Source: Lunularia cruciata (taxonomy: Eukaryota; Streptophyta; Marchantiopsida; Lunulariales; Lunulariaceae). From it: a DNA stretch of 64,000 bases. The DNA is taken from assembly GCA_948567375.1 (NCBI GenBank), contig OX419755.1, forward strand, positions 5,957,001 to 6,021,000. The letters run 5' to 3'. Position 1 is the first letter of the stretch; every line of letters begins with the position of its first letter. Below, piece after piece: positions 35,342-46,764 of this stretch. Both the position numbers and the translations under genes were made by a program. The notes beneath the pieces were generated by a model. The model searched no databases. It was not told where the DNA came from and saw only the letters and a list, made by a program, of their open reading frames with translations.

Positions 35342-36088
35342 TGTAATATTCCAAGGATAGCAGAGAAACACAAAAGAGAAAACATAGGTTTCACACTCAA
35401 ACTTTGGTGCCCCCAAGGAGCACCTTCTCTTTTTTATATAGCAAAGGAGGATCTTCTCCAAGGATGCTCCACCATAGGATTAGATACATGGATAGGTGAC
35501 CTGTCAACAAGCTCCACCCTTCGATTACTTGTTGGATGGGTGACATGTCAGTCCTGGTCCCATCTGGTTGGTCAAAGAGGCTTTGACCAAAGGGAATCTT
35601 TAGGGAATCTTTCTATAAGAATCTCAAATCACGTGGGTGAGGTACCGTTGGAAAGCTCTTGGTGAGACAAACCAGGGAGGAGGGAAGGAAAGCCTTTCCT
35701 CTAGTTTTGGTTGGGAGAGGGGAGAATTTGCACATTTTTGAGGTCTAATTTATCCGTTTAGGCCTCCAAAATTGCCTCTAAAGTTTAGACCTATTTTGAT
35801 ATCTGTACTTTTAGTAGAAGTGATCTTTTGGTGATACCTCTACCTGATCTACTTCATTATGTGTATCATCTTTCTAGATGTTACCAATCCAAATTCTAGC
35901 TTTAGATCATATGTCTAACTTTTGATTCTAAAGTCTTCAAGCATGTTTTGGTTTTTGGCCTATTAGTAGAAGTACTATTTTGGTGATACCTCTATCTGAT
36001 ATACTTAGTCCATCATGTACAAAATCGTCTCAGATGTTACCAAACCAAATTTCATCTCTAGATCATGTGTCTAGCTATTGGTATTACA
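35342..36088 (-). repeat. 5' LTR of element A (747 bp)
   Basis: Same length and ends as the LTR at 20154-20900, with scattered substitutions and a few one-base indels. It is followed by the TSD copy aaagt (36089-36093). The U3 duplication seen in the partner LTR is present here too, so it predates this insertion. Confidence 0.9.
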
Positions 36089-36330
36089 AAAGTGCAACTC
36101 TAGAGAGCTAACTTATATGCTATTGAGCCTTTGAGTTCTTGAGTATGGTAGACAGAGATTGGCAAGCATCTCTTGGAGTCTCTTAGCTAGAGTGGATGTG
36201 GCTTGACTATAATAAGTGCCCAATTGTTGGCAGAGTGTGGAGTGAAAGATCGAGTATAGATCTGATTTGAGTGTGATTTGAGTGGAAGAATGAACTGATT
36301 GAAAGTGACATTCTAGAGTTCATGTGTGAC
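36089..36330 (+). repeat. Repeat E, copy 1, right part
   Basis: Continues the sequence broken by element A. It aligns with about 44671-44880 (shared 'ggagtctcttagctagagtgg', then 'tgtggcttgactat' and 'gagtatagatctgatttgagtg'). The similarity fades near 36330. Confidence 0.7.
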
Positions 36331-38229
36331 TTACGTGTGATTTTGTGCTTCTATAGTGGATGATGTTCACAACAATGTTTGTTGTGTAGTGATGTATATA
36401 CTCATCAAATGGTGTGAATTTGTTACTTTAATTAGATTTCTTCACAAGAGAGTAAACTCATTTTGTTACAATGATTTTGTGCATAAAAATTTCATGGATC
36501 TTTATCATCTATCATTTAGACAACTCATCTACATGAATCTTTTATCTTTTGCAATGTTAGTGGATTGGATAAAAGATCTCATGTTTTTTAAATAATTCAC
36601 ACAGATCAGACCCTTATCTTTGTGCAACTTGCAATTGCTCTAGATAGATTTGTGCAACATGGAAATGGAGCATGCATAGCAAGAGGATTTAATATTTAAG
36701 GTTTAATGTAGGATCAATGGTGCATTTCACAAATAGAGTGATCACTACAATATTATCTTCTTTGGTAAGAGAAGTGAAGTCGCCAAAGAGAAGAGAGAGA
36801 AAGAGAGAGAAAGAATTTCTTCCATATTTGCCAAAAAAAGATGTGCCAAGTGTGTGGAATTAATAGATTTCTTTCACTTCCCATTAGCACAAAAACCCAC
36901 CATGGATGGAGAAATCTATTTTAGTAGGAAAGGAAAATATTCATCAAGTGGTTTCTGATGACAAGAGAAGGGATTATTCATTTTGCAAGAGGTAATTGTT
37001 CTTATTGGTCCTTTGGTTTGTAAATGGTGAAATTGGTAGGTGCTTTGTGTGGAGTAGTTTGCTGACTTGTATGTAGTGTTTGTGTAGGTATGCTTGGGTC
37101 ATGTCATAACATAACTTGTTTTAAAAAATCTCCACTATAGCTTGAGTTGAGCATGAGAGGAGCTTGCCATTATTATGGTAACCATCAATATTTGATAGGG
37201 GACTTGGGATGTATTCCTATGAAATATTTAGTGCACTCCTTCAAGCAAAAGTCTACTTAAGATAAATTTGACTTTAACAAATATATAGCTCAAACTTGTA
37301 TTCTCAATGAGAAATGTATCTAGATTTTAAAAGCTAGATGGCATTCATTGAAGGAATAATGAGTACAATGAAATCCAAATAGAAGAAATTCATATGAATT
37401 AAGATGGATTGGTTTTTTGTGATATTGCAAAACTTCCTAACCAATTGGACAAAAATATGGTCAAAAGATGATGGAGATTTTGCATCAGATAGCCCCCATG
37501 AAGAAATTACCAAAGAATCAATTACACTTAAAGAGGATGATCAAGAAGAAACAAGAATAAATGTAATGGGAAGGTTCCTTATTTTCAATAGGCAACCTAG
37601 GAGATTACTTTGCAAAGGATGAGAAGAAAAAGTGATATTTGATTGATTTTTTGCATCTTGGTTTGTGGTATGAATTGTATGCACGGGAGAATTTTTTTTA
37701 TTATGATATCTATTCAACAAAGTGGTTCCTTGGATGTATTGGGTAGGAGGGTGCAAGGTGCAGGAAAGTTCTTCCTTGGGTATTGCAAGGCACACACTAT
37801 TGTTCATGCTAGCTAGGGTTCATTTCAAAGTGCATCTTAAAACTCAAAGATATTTCTTGGAAATGATGTCTTGATGAGTCAGTGACAATATGATAGTCTA
37901 AGTTGGACTAAGTCAAGCAAGAAATAAAAAGGAAGATGATAAAGAAGTGGAGAGGAAAATTTCAAATTTTAGAAGAGAAGAGAAAGGATGTTTGAGCGTT
38001 ATTGATGTTTGGATGGAATAGAGAAAGAAAGAAAGGATGTTTGAAGGAAGAGAAAAAGGAGATTATGTTCTAAAAGTAGAAGGAAGAGAAAAAGATGGAA
38101 ATGTTTAGAAAGTAGAGGGAAGATGTTTGAATTTAGAAGTGAAGAGAATAGAAGGTGGAGAGATATTAATGGGAAAAGAAGGGTTTAGGGATTAAGAAAT
38201 ATTTTTTTTTCTAATGCTAATGCCATTCA

Positions 38230-38430
38230 AGAAAGGAGTGGAAGGAGAGAAAACTTCATTGTATAGGAAGTGTGAGTGGGACAAATCCGGATAAAACACA
38301 AGTTATCTCCTTTGAGAGTGCTATTTGAGAAAAGAGAGGAAGGAAGGAATACTTCATTGCAATAGGAAGTGTGTGTGACAAAATTCTGATACAAAAAAGT
38401 GGGTTATTGCAATTATTGAGAGAGTGATGG
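38230..38430. repeat. Two-unit direct repeat, about 100 bp, purine-rich
   Basis: Both units run 'aag(a)aaggag.ggaagga', then '.cttcattg..taggaagtgtg.gtg' and '..acaaa..(c/t)gata', and end in '(g/t)gagagtg'. The second starts near 38331. Confidence 0.6.
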
Positions 38431-39820
38431 AGGAGAACAAGGGAGAATATTGTAGAGTGATTGACAAAAAGAAGATAGAGGATTCCAATATACCGTGTGG
38501 TTAATTTGATTCAACATTATTATTAAGGATATTACTTTTATAAAATAAAAATGGATGTACAAGGCACAAATCAAAGAATCTCTAGAGAAAATAAAAGAAG
38601 TTGATTTAGGTTACTTGGGGTTTGAAATTAACATTCAATTAGGAATATCCTACTATAGAGGTTTGTTTATTCCACTTTTGAATTGATTTCATTTTTGAGT
38701 TTTTGCATTTTAGTTCAATCTCAAATTTTTGCAAATTTTTCTTTTTTATTTCAGACCTTTCATTTAACCTTGTACCTGTCCTATTACCTGCTCTACCCAC
38801 CTTGTTATCCATTGTACCCACAACACCACAAAGCAAATCTCAAATCCAAATTTAGGGATGAGGGATTGATTGCTCAAACATGGGGAACCTTTGGTGCTTG
38901 GATGCCTCTACATTGGGGAAATCCATGCACTCCAAATTTCTCCAAAATTCCGTGCTTGGCGCTTAGCACTAACCTTAAATGTGGTACTAGGCATTGAGTG
39001 TTAATGCCATGCTACATTTAGGGTTATGCTTGGATTGCCACACCAAGCACTAGAGCTCAATGCTTAGTGCTTGGAGCACTATGCTTGACACTCAAAGCTT
39101 AGAGCACTTGGTGATACTTGCTTATTAATAAGACTTTGTTATTTGCTTTAGAATGTTTCACACGTTCATTTTGCCATACAAATGGTTCCAATCTTGCAAT
39201 TGTTGAATCTTTCTATACAAGTGGGTTGAGAAGATCTTCAATAGATTTCAAGCTTTATAGCCCTTCATGTATAGCAATCAACCTTGTGTAGCTCATTTTA
39301 GGATCACTTGTTTCTACTCCTTATTCATGGATTCCATGATAGAGATTTAAGAAATTCCTTTGATGATCTAGAACAATAGCTATTAGAACTACATGATCAC
39401 AATACCTTTTGTTGAATATGAATTCAATAAAAGATGTCATACCTTCATTCTATATTTCTAGAAATCACAATTTGACTGTTTGGATTCCAATTTGCTTTAT
39501 CTATGTGAAGCATTTGGATATCACTAGAGCTCCCAAAGGTGCTCAACACCTCAATAATTCCAAGATTGAGCATTTTGAGCAATATTCATTATTAAGCTTT
39601 AAGAACGTAGTAATATATTTCCGGATTGATGGCATTAAATTTTCATTATTCTCAAAGCTCCGATGATTAAATCTGATTCTTCATGTTTTGCTCTAGGTTC
39701 ATCATTGCACAAAATTTGCAAGGACGTGGGACAAGGAATCTTTGATAGGGAAAGTGCATGGAAGAGATTTGACTTTGAGTTTGAAAATGAAAACAGAGTG
39801 CTTTGCAATTCCACAAGGGA

Positions 39821-39846
39821 GGAGTAGGAGTAGGAGTAGGAGTAGA
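39821..39846. repeat. Microsatellite (ggagta)n
   Basis: Four and a half units of ggagta, followed by a degenerate agaagaa tail. Confidence 0.85.
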
Positions 39847-41216
39847 AGAACAATAAAGAGTAATTTTATGTAGGGTTGATTTCCCATCCAAGATTTAACC
39901 ATCTTGTTTGGCCAGACAATGTGTATTCCTAGCTAGGAGAACCTTCTTTTAGATAGTGAGTGCACTGTTAATGATAGGAAGGAGATCAAAGTTGGTGTAA
40001 GAGCCTATGACACTCTATGTGAAGACAAAGATTGCACGGTCTTTATTTGAAGATTATGTCACGGGTTAATTCTTTTAGTGGTTTCAACAAAGTTGGTCTC
40101 ATTACAAATGCAATTGAATAATCTAAAGGAGAGACACTTCATGGAGAATTTTGTGGGACAATATCTCACTCATTGTTTTTTTAAGAATGGGTTGATGGGT
40201 GAAAATGGGCTGACATAAGAGAGCAATGAGGCAGAGTACTTTCACTTGAAAGAGAAAGAAGATGAGTGGACTTTAAATTTCATAAATTGTTTGAATTGTT
40301 GGAGTGAGATAAGAGTAAATGCTCATTGAAGTGTAATTCATAATAGAGGAATAAATAGAGTTTTCATTCACTAAAATTTACCTTATATTAATTGTGCACA
40401 AATAAGATTCATAATCTTATGGAAGATAGTGGCTTGGATGCTACTAGGGAGGACCTTGTCTTGGATGTTACTATGGCTGACACCTATTTTGATATTGATT
40501 TAGAGTATAGTGAGGGTAGAGTTATACTACTCATGGTGAGGTTAGAGAGAGTCATGTATTACACATGATGTTGAGACCCAACTTGGAGTATAGATGCACA
40601 CTAGTGAGACTTAAATAGAGATGGAGAATTATGAGATATATCATAAGGAGACTCAACTATTGATAGAGAGACAAAGACTCAAGGGACATAGATTGAGAGA
40701 GAGATTATTAATAGTCTTGCATCCTATATGATGTTTGAACATGTTATTACAAGAGGTCTCTTCAACATCTCCAAGTCATGAGTTCAATCTAAAAACACCT
40801 TTATGGTCTCTATAAAGCCAAGATCTAAGTACATTCTAGTCAAAATAAAAGTCTCACAATTCAATAATACAATACCAAAGGAAGACCTAGCAAGAACTTG
40901 TATTTAATTTGGGAACTGATATTTCCACCTTCTATTTTTATATTTTCACACCTCTGCTAGGTTGAGGAGTTTTAGATCACTCCTCCTACCAAACTAGGAA
41001 ATTTTAAATTAGTATACATTCAAGTATATATTTTGATATTTTTGTAGCTTTCCCAAATTTGGCAAAGTTGTGGAATTTTTAAATAAGCACATGTTCAATT
41101 GTTATTTTTTTAATATTTCTATATCTTTCCCAAAATTTGTGATAGATTACCCCAACATCCAAGAGGAAGCAATATTGGAGTTTATTAGATTGGAGTTTAT
41201 TTTAAAAGTTATGGTA

Positions 41217-41813
41217 TGTGTATACCATTAGCTATACAAATTATCTAAAGGTGAAAATTGGCTTTGTAATATCTTTAGTGATATTATATATTTCAGTCTA
41301 AGTATATCATATAGAGGTATAACCAAAAGAGTACTTTCACTAATAGAGTAGAGATCAAAAACACCTTGAAAACTTTAGAGCCAATTTTGGAGGCTTAAAT
41401 AAATGAATTAGACCTCAAAAAATGTATTTTTTCTCTCAACAAGAAAGAAAAGAATTGCTTTTCTATCCCTTTTTTGTCATGTCAAGATCTTTCCCATGGT
41501 ACCTCACCCATGCTATTTTGAGCTTCATATAGGAAGGTTCTCCAAAGATTTCCTTTGGTCAAACTTGTTCAACCATCCAAATAAAACAAGGATCAACATG
41601 TTACCAATCCATGCAGATAATCTACGGGTGGATTTTGATACTATATCATCAATCCATGTATTTGATCAAAGGGATTAGTCCACTTTGAGTGGATCCTCTT
41701 TGCTTTATAATAAAGACAAGGTGCTCATTTGGAACATCGGAGTATTGAGGAATGAACCTTGTCGTTCTCTTGCATTTCTTCTCTTATGTTTCTCCTATCC
41801 TTAGAACATTAGA
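41217..41813 (+). repeat. 5' LTR of element F (about 597 bp, short form)
   Basis: Starts TGTGTATACC and ends near ccttagaacattag just before the PBS. It aligns with the reverse complement of the LTRs of J and G and contains the single-copy U3 block (accaaaagagtactttcac). The terminal CA is lost. Confidence 0.75.
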
Positions 41814-41941
41814 ATGGTATCAGAGCAAGTATTTTAATCTAAGTGAGTGAATCATCCATCTTGGAGGAACATTAGAACATTAGAATGGTATCAAAGCAAG
41901 TATTTTAATCTAAGTGAGTGGATCATCCATCTTGGAGGAAC
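41803..41941 (+). repeat. 71-bp tandem duplication covering the primer-binding site
   Basis: TGGTATCAGAGC at 41815-41826 and TGGTATCAAAGC at 41886-41897 lie in two tandem copies of the same 71-bp segment (gaacattagaa + PBS + agtattttaatctaagtgag ... cttggagg). Only one base of the 12-base PBS differs. Confidence 0.85.
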
Positions 41942-42559
41942 ATGGGCTACCAAGACTAGGTAATTTCAAGGGGAGAAAATAGTAATGCAATTGATAGATT
42001 GGGGTTTATGGGAGAGAGGATGGGATATGCTCCTAGAGGAAAATTTCTTGCACTTCACTTTCCTTTCTTGAATTTTTTCTATATCAAGATTATATACATA
42101 CAATATGAGCACATGAGAGTATATCTTGTTTACCATTTTGGAGCAAAGTTCATGTACGAAGTAACAAATTTGCCAAACCTTATGATTCTACTAGTGGTGA
42201 TATATGATAGAGAGTGAGATTTTGACAATTTATATTTTTATTATGATGCAATGGATTTGAATATACCAAATCCTCTCCCTTTCAACACTCAAGTAAAAAT
42301 CAATTATGTAGTTAGATCAAAAGTGATGTTTAATGATTTTGTAGTCCACCATTTTAGTAAGAAATATATCAAAAAGTGATAGCCTTTGAGGTCCCAATGG
42401 TAGTTCCAAGCATCCATGCTCACTCTCAAGTGATCATATTAATCCTCTATTGAAGTAGGAAGTATTGATTAAGCGTTTGTTTTGTGTACAAATCATGGTG
42501 TCGTCATGTCGATGATACCAACCCCAACACAATGAAGCCATATTGTTACTATGGATAAA

Positions 42560-44432
42560 GAAGATATTCAACATCAAAATTTACAAAGGACAATGTTCCA
42601 TGGGAGTAGTGGAAAATTAGATCTCAAGAATGAATCAATACTTTTAATGATTCACAACCAAGATCACTGATCATTCTATAGACATATTTGCATGTAGTTA
42701 CTTGCCTCATAAACCCTTCATATGGTATGATGCTTGGAAATGATCAATGTTGGTGGAAAGAAGAGAGATCACTTGGACATAGATGCAAGAAGGGTTGCTA
42801 ACAAATTTCCAATCCATGGATTTTGTGTAGATGACTCAAACTCAACTTTGGGGGTTGAAGCAAAAGAAAAACATACAAGAATATATGGAAGCATATCTTG
42901 ATCTATAGGTCATGATAATCAACATGAGCCCAAAAAAAGCTCTTAAAATCAAATGGGATTAAAAGAGCAAATTTACGAAGAAGTAATGGTACAAAATCCT
43001 AGTAATCTTTTGAAGCCATTGTGTATGCTTAAGAATAGCATGAGTGCTTGGAGGAGGTGAAGAGGTAGTTGCAATGCAACATTATCAAGTTGAAACACCG
43101 AACTTTGGTAGAACAGTTCTTATGGAATTAGGCAACATTTTTTTCTAAGACCAAAGAGCACAACCACTGTAAGGAGAATGGGACAGGTCAAAGAAAGGAG
43201 ATATGGAGTCCCACAAGGAGAAGGGGCTCAAGAAAAACAACAACATTATTAAAATTGTTACTAAGTTGGGCACATAACCATCAATTGTTGTGCTCGCCTT
43301 CTTAGGGACCCTTAGCCTCCATACATGCAACCTTTGATTAACTTGGAGAGACAAATCAAAGAGGAAAATAGTAAAATCACATCATAAAACAAAGATTGCC
43401 AATAAATGTAGTTCATGATGTTATTGGCTCAATGGAGAGGAGTAAAAGCAAGAGGAGGATGAGGACAAGTGCACAAAGGTTGAGGAAAGAAACACAACCC
43501 TGATTGTTGTAAATGGAGTCTTAAAAGGCAATCAATTGAGAATATTGATAGACCTTAGAGCAAGAGAGAATTGCTTATCTTGCTTTATTGCAATAAAGTA
43601 GGGGATGGAAGTAGAGAAGAAAGATAATAAATAAGTAGAGTTATCTAATGGTCAAATAGATAGGATTGAGTCATTACCTAGAAGGTAACACTCTATGTAA
43701 GAGAGTATTAGGAAGAAATTGAGTGGCGAGTGATATGGTTAGCTTATTACAATGTGATCTTAGGCATGCCATGGATAGAGCAATACAACTCCACATTAGA
43801 TTGGAAAAGGAAAATAATGAGAACTAGAGGGAGATAATTGGAGATGTAGAAAGATCCCAAAGTCAAAAATTACCTCTTTATGTCATAGGGGTAACAACTA
43901 TCAATAAGACAAATAGACATTTTATAAGGTCTAACAAGAGAATTCCAAAGTGCACAACTAGATAGAAAAATTCTTAAGAATTTAATAGATGTGGTTAATG
44001 AGTTTCAAGATGTCTTTCTTGATGATTTACCCTTAAAATTACCACCAAAAAAGAGAGTAGATCATAAAATCAAGATACTTCCTAGGAAAATACCTCCTTG
44101 TAAGACCTCATATTGACTATCACCTCATGATTTGGAGGAGTGCAAGGCTCAAATCAAGGATATGCTACAAAAATGGTTTATTTAGTCCAATGTATCACCA
44201 TATGGGGCTCCTGTATTGTTTGTGAAGAAGAAGGACAATATGATAGAAATGTGCATTGACTACCGAGGCCTAAATCAACAAATGGTGAAGAATAAATACC
44301 CATTACCCTGCATGGATGACTTGTTTGATCAATTCAATGAGGCAAAACACTTCACCAAACTTGATCTATGGAGCGGTTATAACCAAATCAAGATTGGAGA
44401 GGAAGACATACACAAAATTTCCTTTTGAACGA
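42560..44432 (+). pseudogene. Element F gag-protease-RT remnant
   Basis: Gag traces run from about 42590 to 43300, including a broken zinc knuckle near 43250-43300. Protease traces at about 43490-43790 contain NGVLKGNQLRILIDLRA, with the D-S/T-G active site lost. RT runs from about 43990 (FQDVFLDDLPLKLPPKKRVD) through 44216-44428 ([35 protein letters not shown]), where it breaks off. Stops occur throughout gag and protease. Confidence 0.75.
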
Positions 44433-44813
44433 CTATCACAACATTTGTAATGCCAAAGCTAGTTTGCTCAAACATTGGAATGGTAGTGTTGGCAATCATA
44501 GTTATTTTGGTAGTTACTCATGGATTACTTGTTGGTGGTCTGATTTCATGTTAGGGCTATTGATCAAATGGTAGGACCCACTATCACTTGCACCATTGGA
44601 TGTGCCATCAATAGTGCCATTAGGGCTAAAGACCTAGGTTGAGTAGAGGAGTATACTTTCAAAGTGCAACTCCAAAGAGCTTACTCCTCTAATGTTGAGC
44701 CTTTGAGTTCCTGGCTATAGTGGACAAAGACTGATGAATATCACATGGAGTCTCTTAGCTAGAGTGGGTGTGGCTTGACTATGATCAATGCACAATTATA
44801 GCTAGATTGTTGA

Positions 44814-45285
44814 GTGAAGGATTGAGTATAGATCTGATTTGAGTGGAAGAATGAATTGATTACATCAAAGAATTGAGTGTTAAAGAGAAGTTGGGTGCAA
44901 GAACTAAGGGCATTTGTGGTATCTCCAAGCTTGGCTGACCGTTGGCAGATTTGATCATGGTCCTAGATTTCCTTGAGAGTGATTGTGTATGAAAGCCTTG
45001 TTTGAGTTGATATAGATTTGGTAATGGGGCAAATAGTATGTGGAAAGATAGAGTATAAATATGATTTGAGTGTGATTTGAGTGGAGGAATGAACTAATTA
45101 TATGAGAGAAGTGAGCTCAAGGAGAAATTGGCTGCAAGAACTAAGGGCATTGGCGTTATCTCCAAGCTTAGTTGATTTTTGGTACATTCGATTGTGGTCC
45201 TAGATTTTTGTAAGAGTGATAGTGTGCAAAAGCACTATTTGAGTTGATATGAATTTGGTAGTGTGGTAGATAGTGTACAGGAGTG
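44814..45285. repeat. Two-unit tandem repeat, about 235-240 bp, inside repeat E
   Basis: Both units contain 'gattgagtata(g/a)at.tgatttgagtg', 'aagaactaagggcatt', then '(a/c)tctccaagctt', 'tggtcctagatttt' and 'tttgagttgatat.gatttggta'. The first runs to about 45050 and the second to about 45285. Confidence 0.7.
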
Positions 45286-45824
45286 ATGGCAAAATTTACG
45301 AGAATTGAGTCAATTTGAGATAGTGTGTTTGATTTGAGCCCAAGGAGGTGAAATCAACGTCAATTTGGTGCAAACTAAGACCAAAATGCAAAATTGAAGG
45401 TGGATTTGAGAACCCCTCTCCTTGAATTAGGGATTTGGAGATCAACATCTTCTCAATTTGGCTTGAGTTGATAGTTAGAAAAAGATTTAGCAGTCAACCA
45501 ACTATAAAGAAGGGGTTTCAGACTGGCAAATGTTATCAAGATATGGAAGTTGAGTTGGTGGAAATTGTCCAAAGTTGGAGGTTGCCCAAATTGCCCTAGC
45601 TAGTGCTTGAGTTGGTAAAGCTTAGCCAGATTTGGAGAGAGTTAAAATAGGCTTATGTGGCTAAATCTTGGTATTTAGAGACTTCAAGGCATCGGGCTAT
45701 GGGCTAGAGAGGCTATGAAAGCCTAGAAGGGCCAAAAAGCCAACTTGCTATCTTAAGGTTAGTCAATTTAGATGAGTTTTTGGTCATTATTTGGCAAAAT
45801 CTTTCCACCCTTCTAGATTGTGCA

Positions 45825-45888
45825 AATAAGGTTTGAACCCAAATCTTTGGTTCCTAGAATGGTGCCCTAGCCAATTGGTCCACCTTCA
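45825..45888 (-). ncRNA. tRNA-like / SINE-head-like promoter remnant
   Basis: On the minus strand tggaccaattggctagggc (45882-45864) resembles a Pol III A box/D arm and gggttcaaacc (45840-45830) is a good B box/T loop, at tRNA-like spacing. The stems do not fold cleanly and no acceptor pairing is evident, so it is not a functional tRNA gene. A tRNA-derived SINE head or an old tRNA relic would explain it. Confidence 0.3.
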
Positions 45889-46131
45889 CATGTTGTCCTA
45901 GTAATTGGTAGATTGATATCTATACACATGTAGCTTTGGCTAGGAGAGGCAGTTTGATCCCATCCTTGGTGATCATGGTAGCTTAGGAGTAGATAAACAT
46001 TTTTACTATGTCAAATGCCAAATATTGGTAAAGCTAGTTTGGTGTTGATTTATAAGATAAAAGATTTCATTTACTTTTCTTGTGATTGGATCCCTTCTAA
46101 TTTTTTGACTTCCTATTTGTGTGAGGTACCT

Positions 46132-46761
46132 TGACTAGAGACAAGACCAGAGAACTCTCCATTGTAATACTCCGAGCACAAGAGAATTCTCCAAGAGAGA
46201 TACAAGAGAGAAAATACAAGTTTCACACTCAATAATCTGATGCCCCAAAGGAGCACCTTCTCTTTATTATGTAGCAAAGAGGATCCACTTAAAGGAAACT
46301 CCACCCTTTGATCAAATATATGGATTGATGACCTATCAGCAAGCTCCATCCTTGGATTAGTTATTTGGATGGGTGACATGTCAGTCCTTGTCCTATCTAG
46401 TTGGTCAAACAGGTTAGATCAAAGGGAATCTTTAAGGAATCTTCTTGTAAAGAGCTCAAAATCACATGGGTGAGGTACCATTGGGAAGCTCCCAATGAGA
46501 CAAATCATATGGGGAGAAGGAAAACCTCTCCTCTCCAAAGAGGACTGGAATCTTCCCATTTTTCAAAGCATAATTCATCCTTAAAGGCTTCCAAAATTGA
46601 CTAAAGTTTTCAAGCTATTTTTGGCTTCTACCATATTAGTAGAAGTACTCTTTTGGTGACACCTCTATCTGATCTACCTCACCCATTGTGCACAACATCC
46701 TTCTAGATGTTACCAAGCCAATTTTCACCTCCAAATAATATGTCTAGCTACTTGTATTACA
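46132..46761 (-). repeat. 3' LTR of element G
   Basis: Ends ACTTGTATTACA. A clear inner TGTAATACTCC start lies at 46163, but 46132-46162 resembles the extra 32-bp end copy found in the partner LTR at 58924-58955. The LTR therefore probably began near 46132. A TATA-like box lies near 46265-46275 on the minus strand. Confidence 0.75.
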
Positions 46762-46764
46762 GAC

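Larger units (their letters stand above)
20154..36088 (-). mobile_element. Element A: Ty3/gypsy chromovirus, complete but dead, minus strand
   Basis: Two 747-bp LTRs (20154-20900, 35342-36088), TG...CA ends and a perfect 5-bp TSD aaagt (20149-20153, 36089-36093) define the element. The empty site is preserved in the paralogue at about 44670. Minus-strand order from the right is 5' LTR, PBS, gag with zinc knuckle, protease, RT, RNase H, integrase, chromodomain, 3' LTR, the Ty3 order. It has been split by B (21600-27268), C (28118-31109) and D (33052-33741). Without these it would be about 6.6 kb, normal for the group. Its coding parts contain many stops and frameshifts, and the LTRs differ at several percent of positions by eye, so it is an old insertion. 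Confidence 0.9.
36331..41216. other. Non-coding region with purine-rich blocks
   Basis: No frame here gives a recognisable protein and no LTR, TIR or TSD was seen. It contains a GA-rich run at 36787-36815 and a purine-rich stretch at about 37920-38430 with a direct repeat. About 38950-39110 is rich in 'gcttagtgcttgg' type words in both orientations, and (ggagta)n is at 39821-39846. The left edge touches repeat E and the right edge the 5' LTR of element F, so it may be the rest of an older, unrecognised element. Confidence 0.45.
41217..44432 (+). mobile_element. Element F: 5' half of a family-1 Ty3/gypsy element, plus strand
   Basis: 5' LTR 41217-41813, duplicated PBS region, gag, protease and the first part of RT are present. 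Homology to A and G stops abruptly at about 44432, just after the RT block HKISF, and repeat E sequence follows. There is no integrase, RNase H or 3' LTR, so the element was truncated by deletion or rearrangement. The coding parts contain many stops. Confidence 0.8.
44440..46131 (+). repeat. Repeat E, copy 2 (uninterrupted)
   Basis: It carries the intact version of the site where A inserted in copy 1: 'tactttcaaagtgcaactcc' at about 44660-44680. Downstream it contains a two-unit tandem repeat of about 240 bp (44814-45285), then unassigned sequence. I could not determine whether E is a degenerate retroelement body or a host repeat. Confidence 0.65.

Noticed and set aside
36356-36595. 79-codon open frame
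   Set aside because: No domain and AT-driven codon content; it lies directly after the repeat E remnant.
46158-46162. TSD 'ccat' for element G
   Set aside because: The left copy lies within a decayed duplicate of the LTR end, so the true left border is probably near 46132. The 4-bp match is likely chance.
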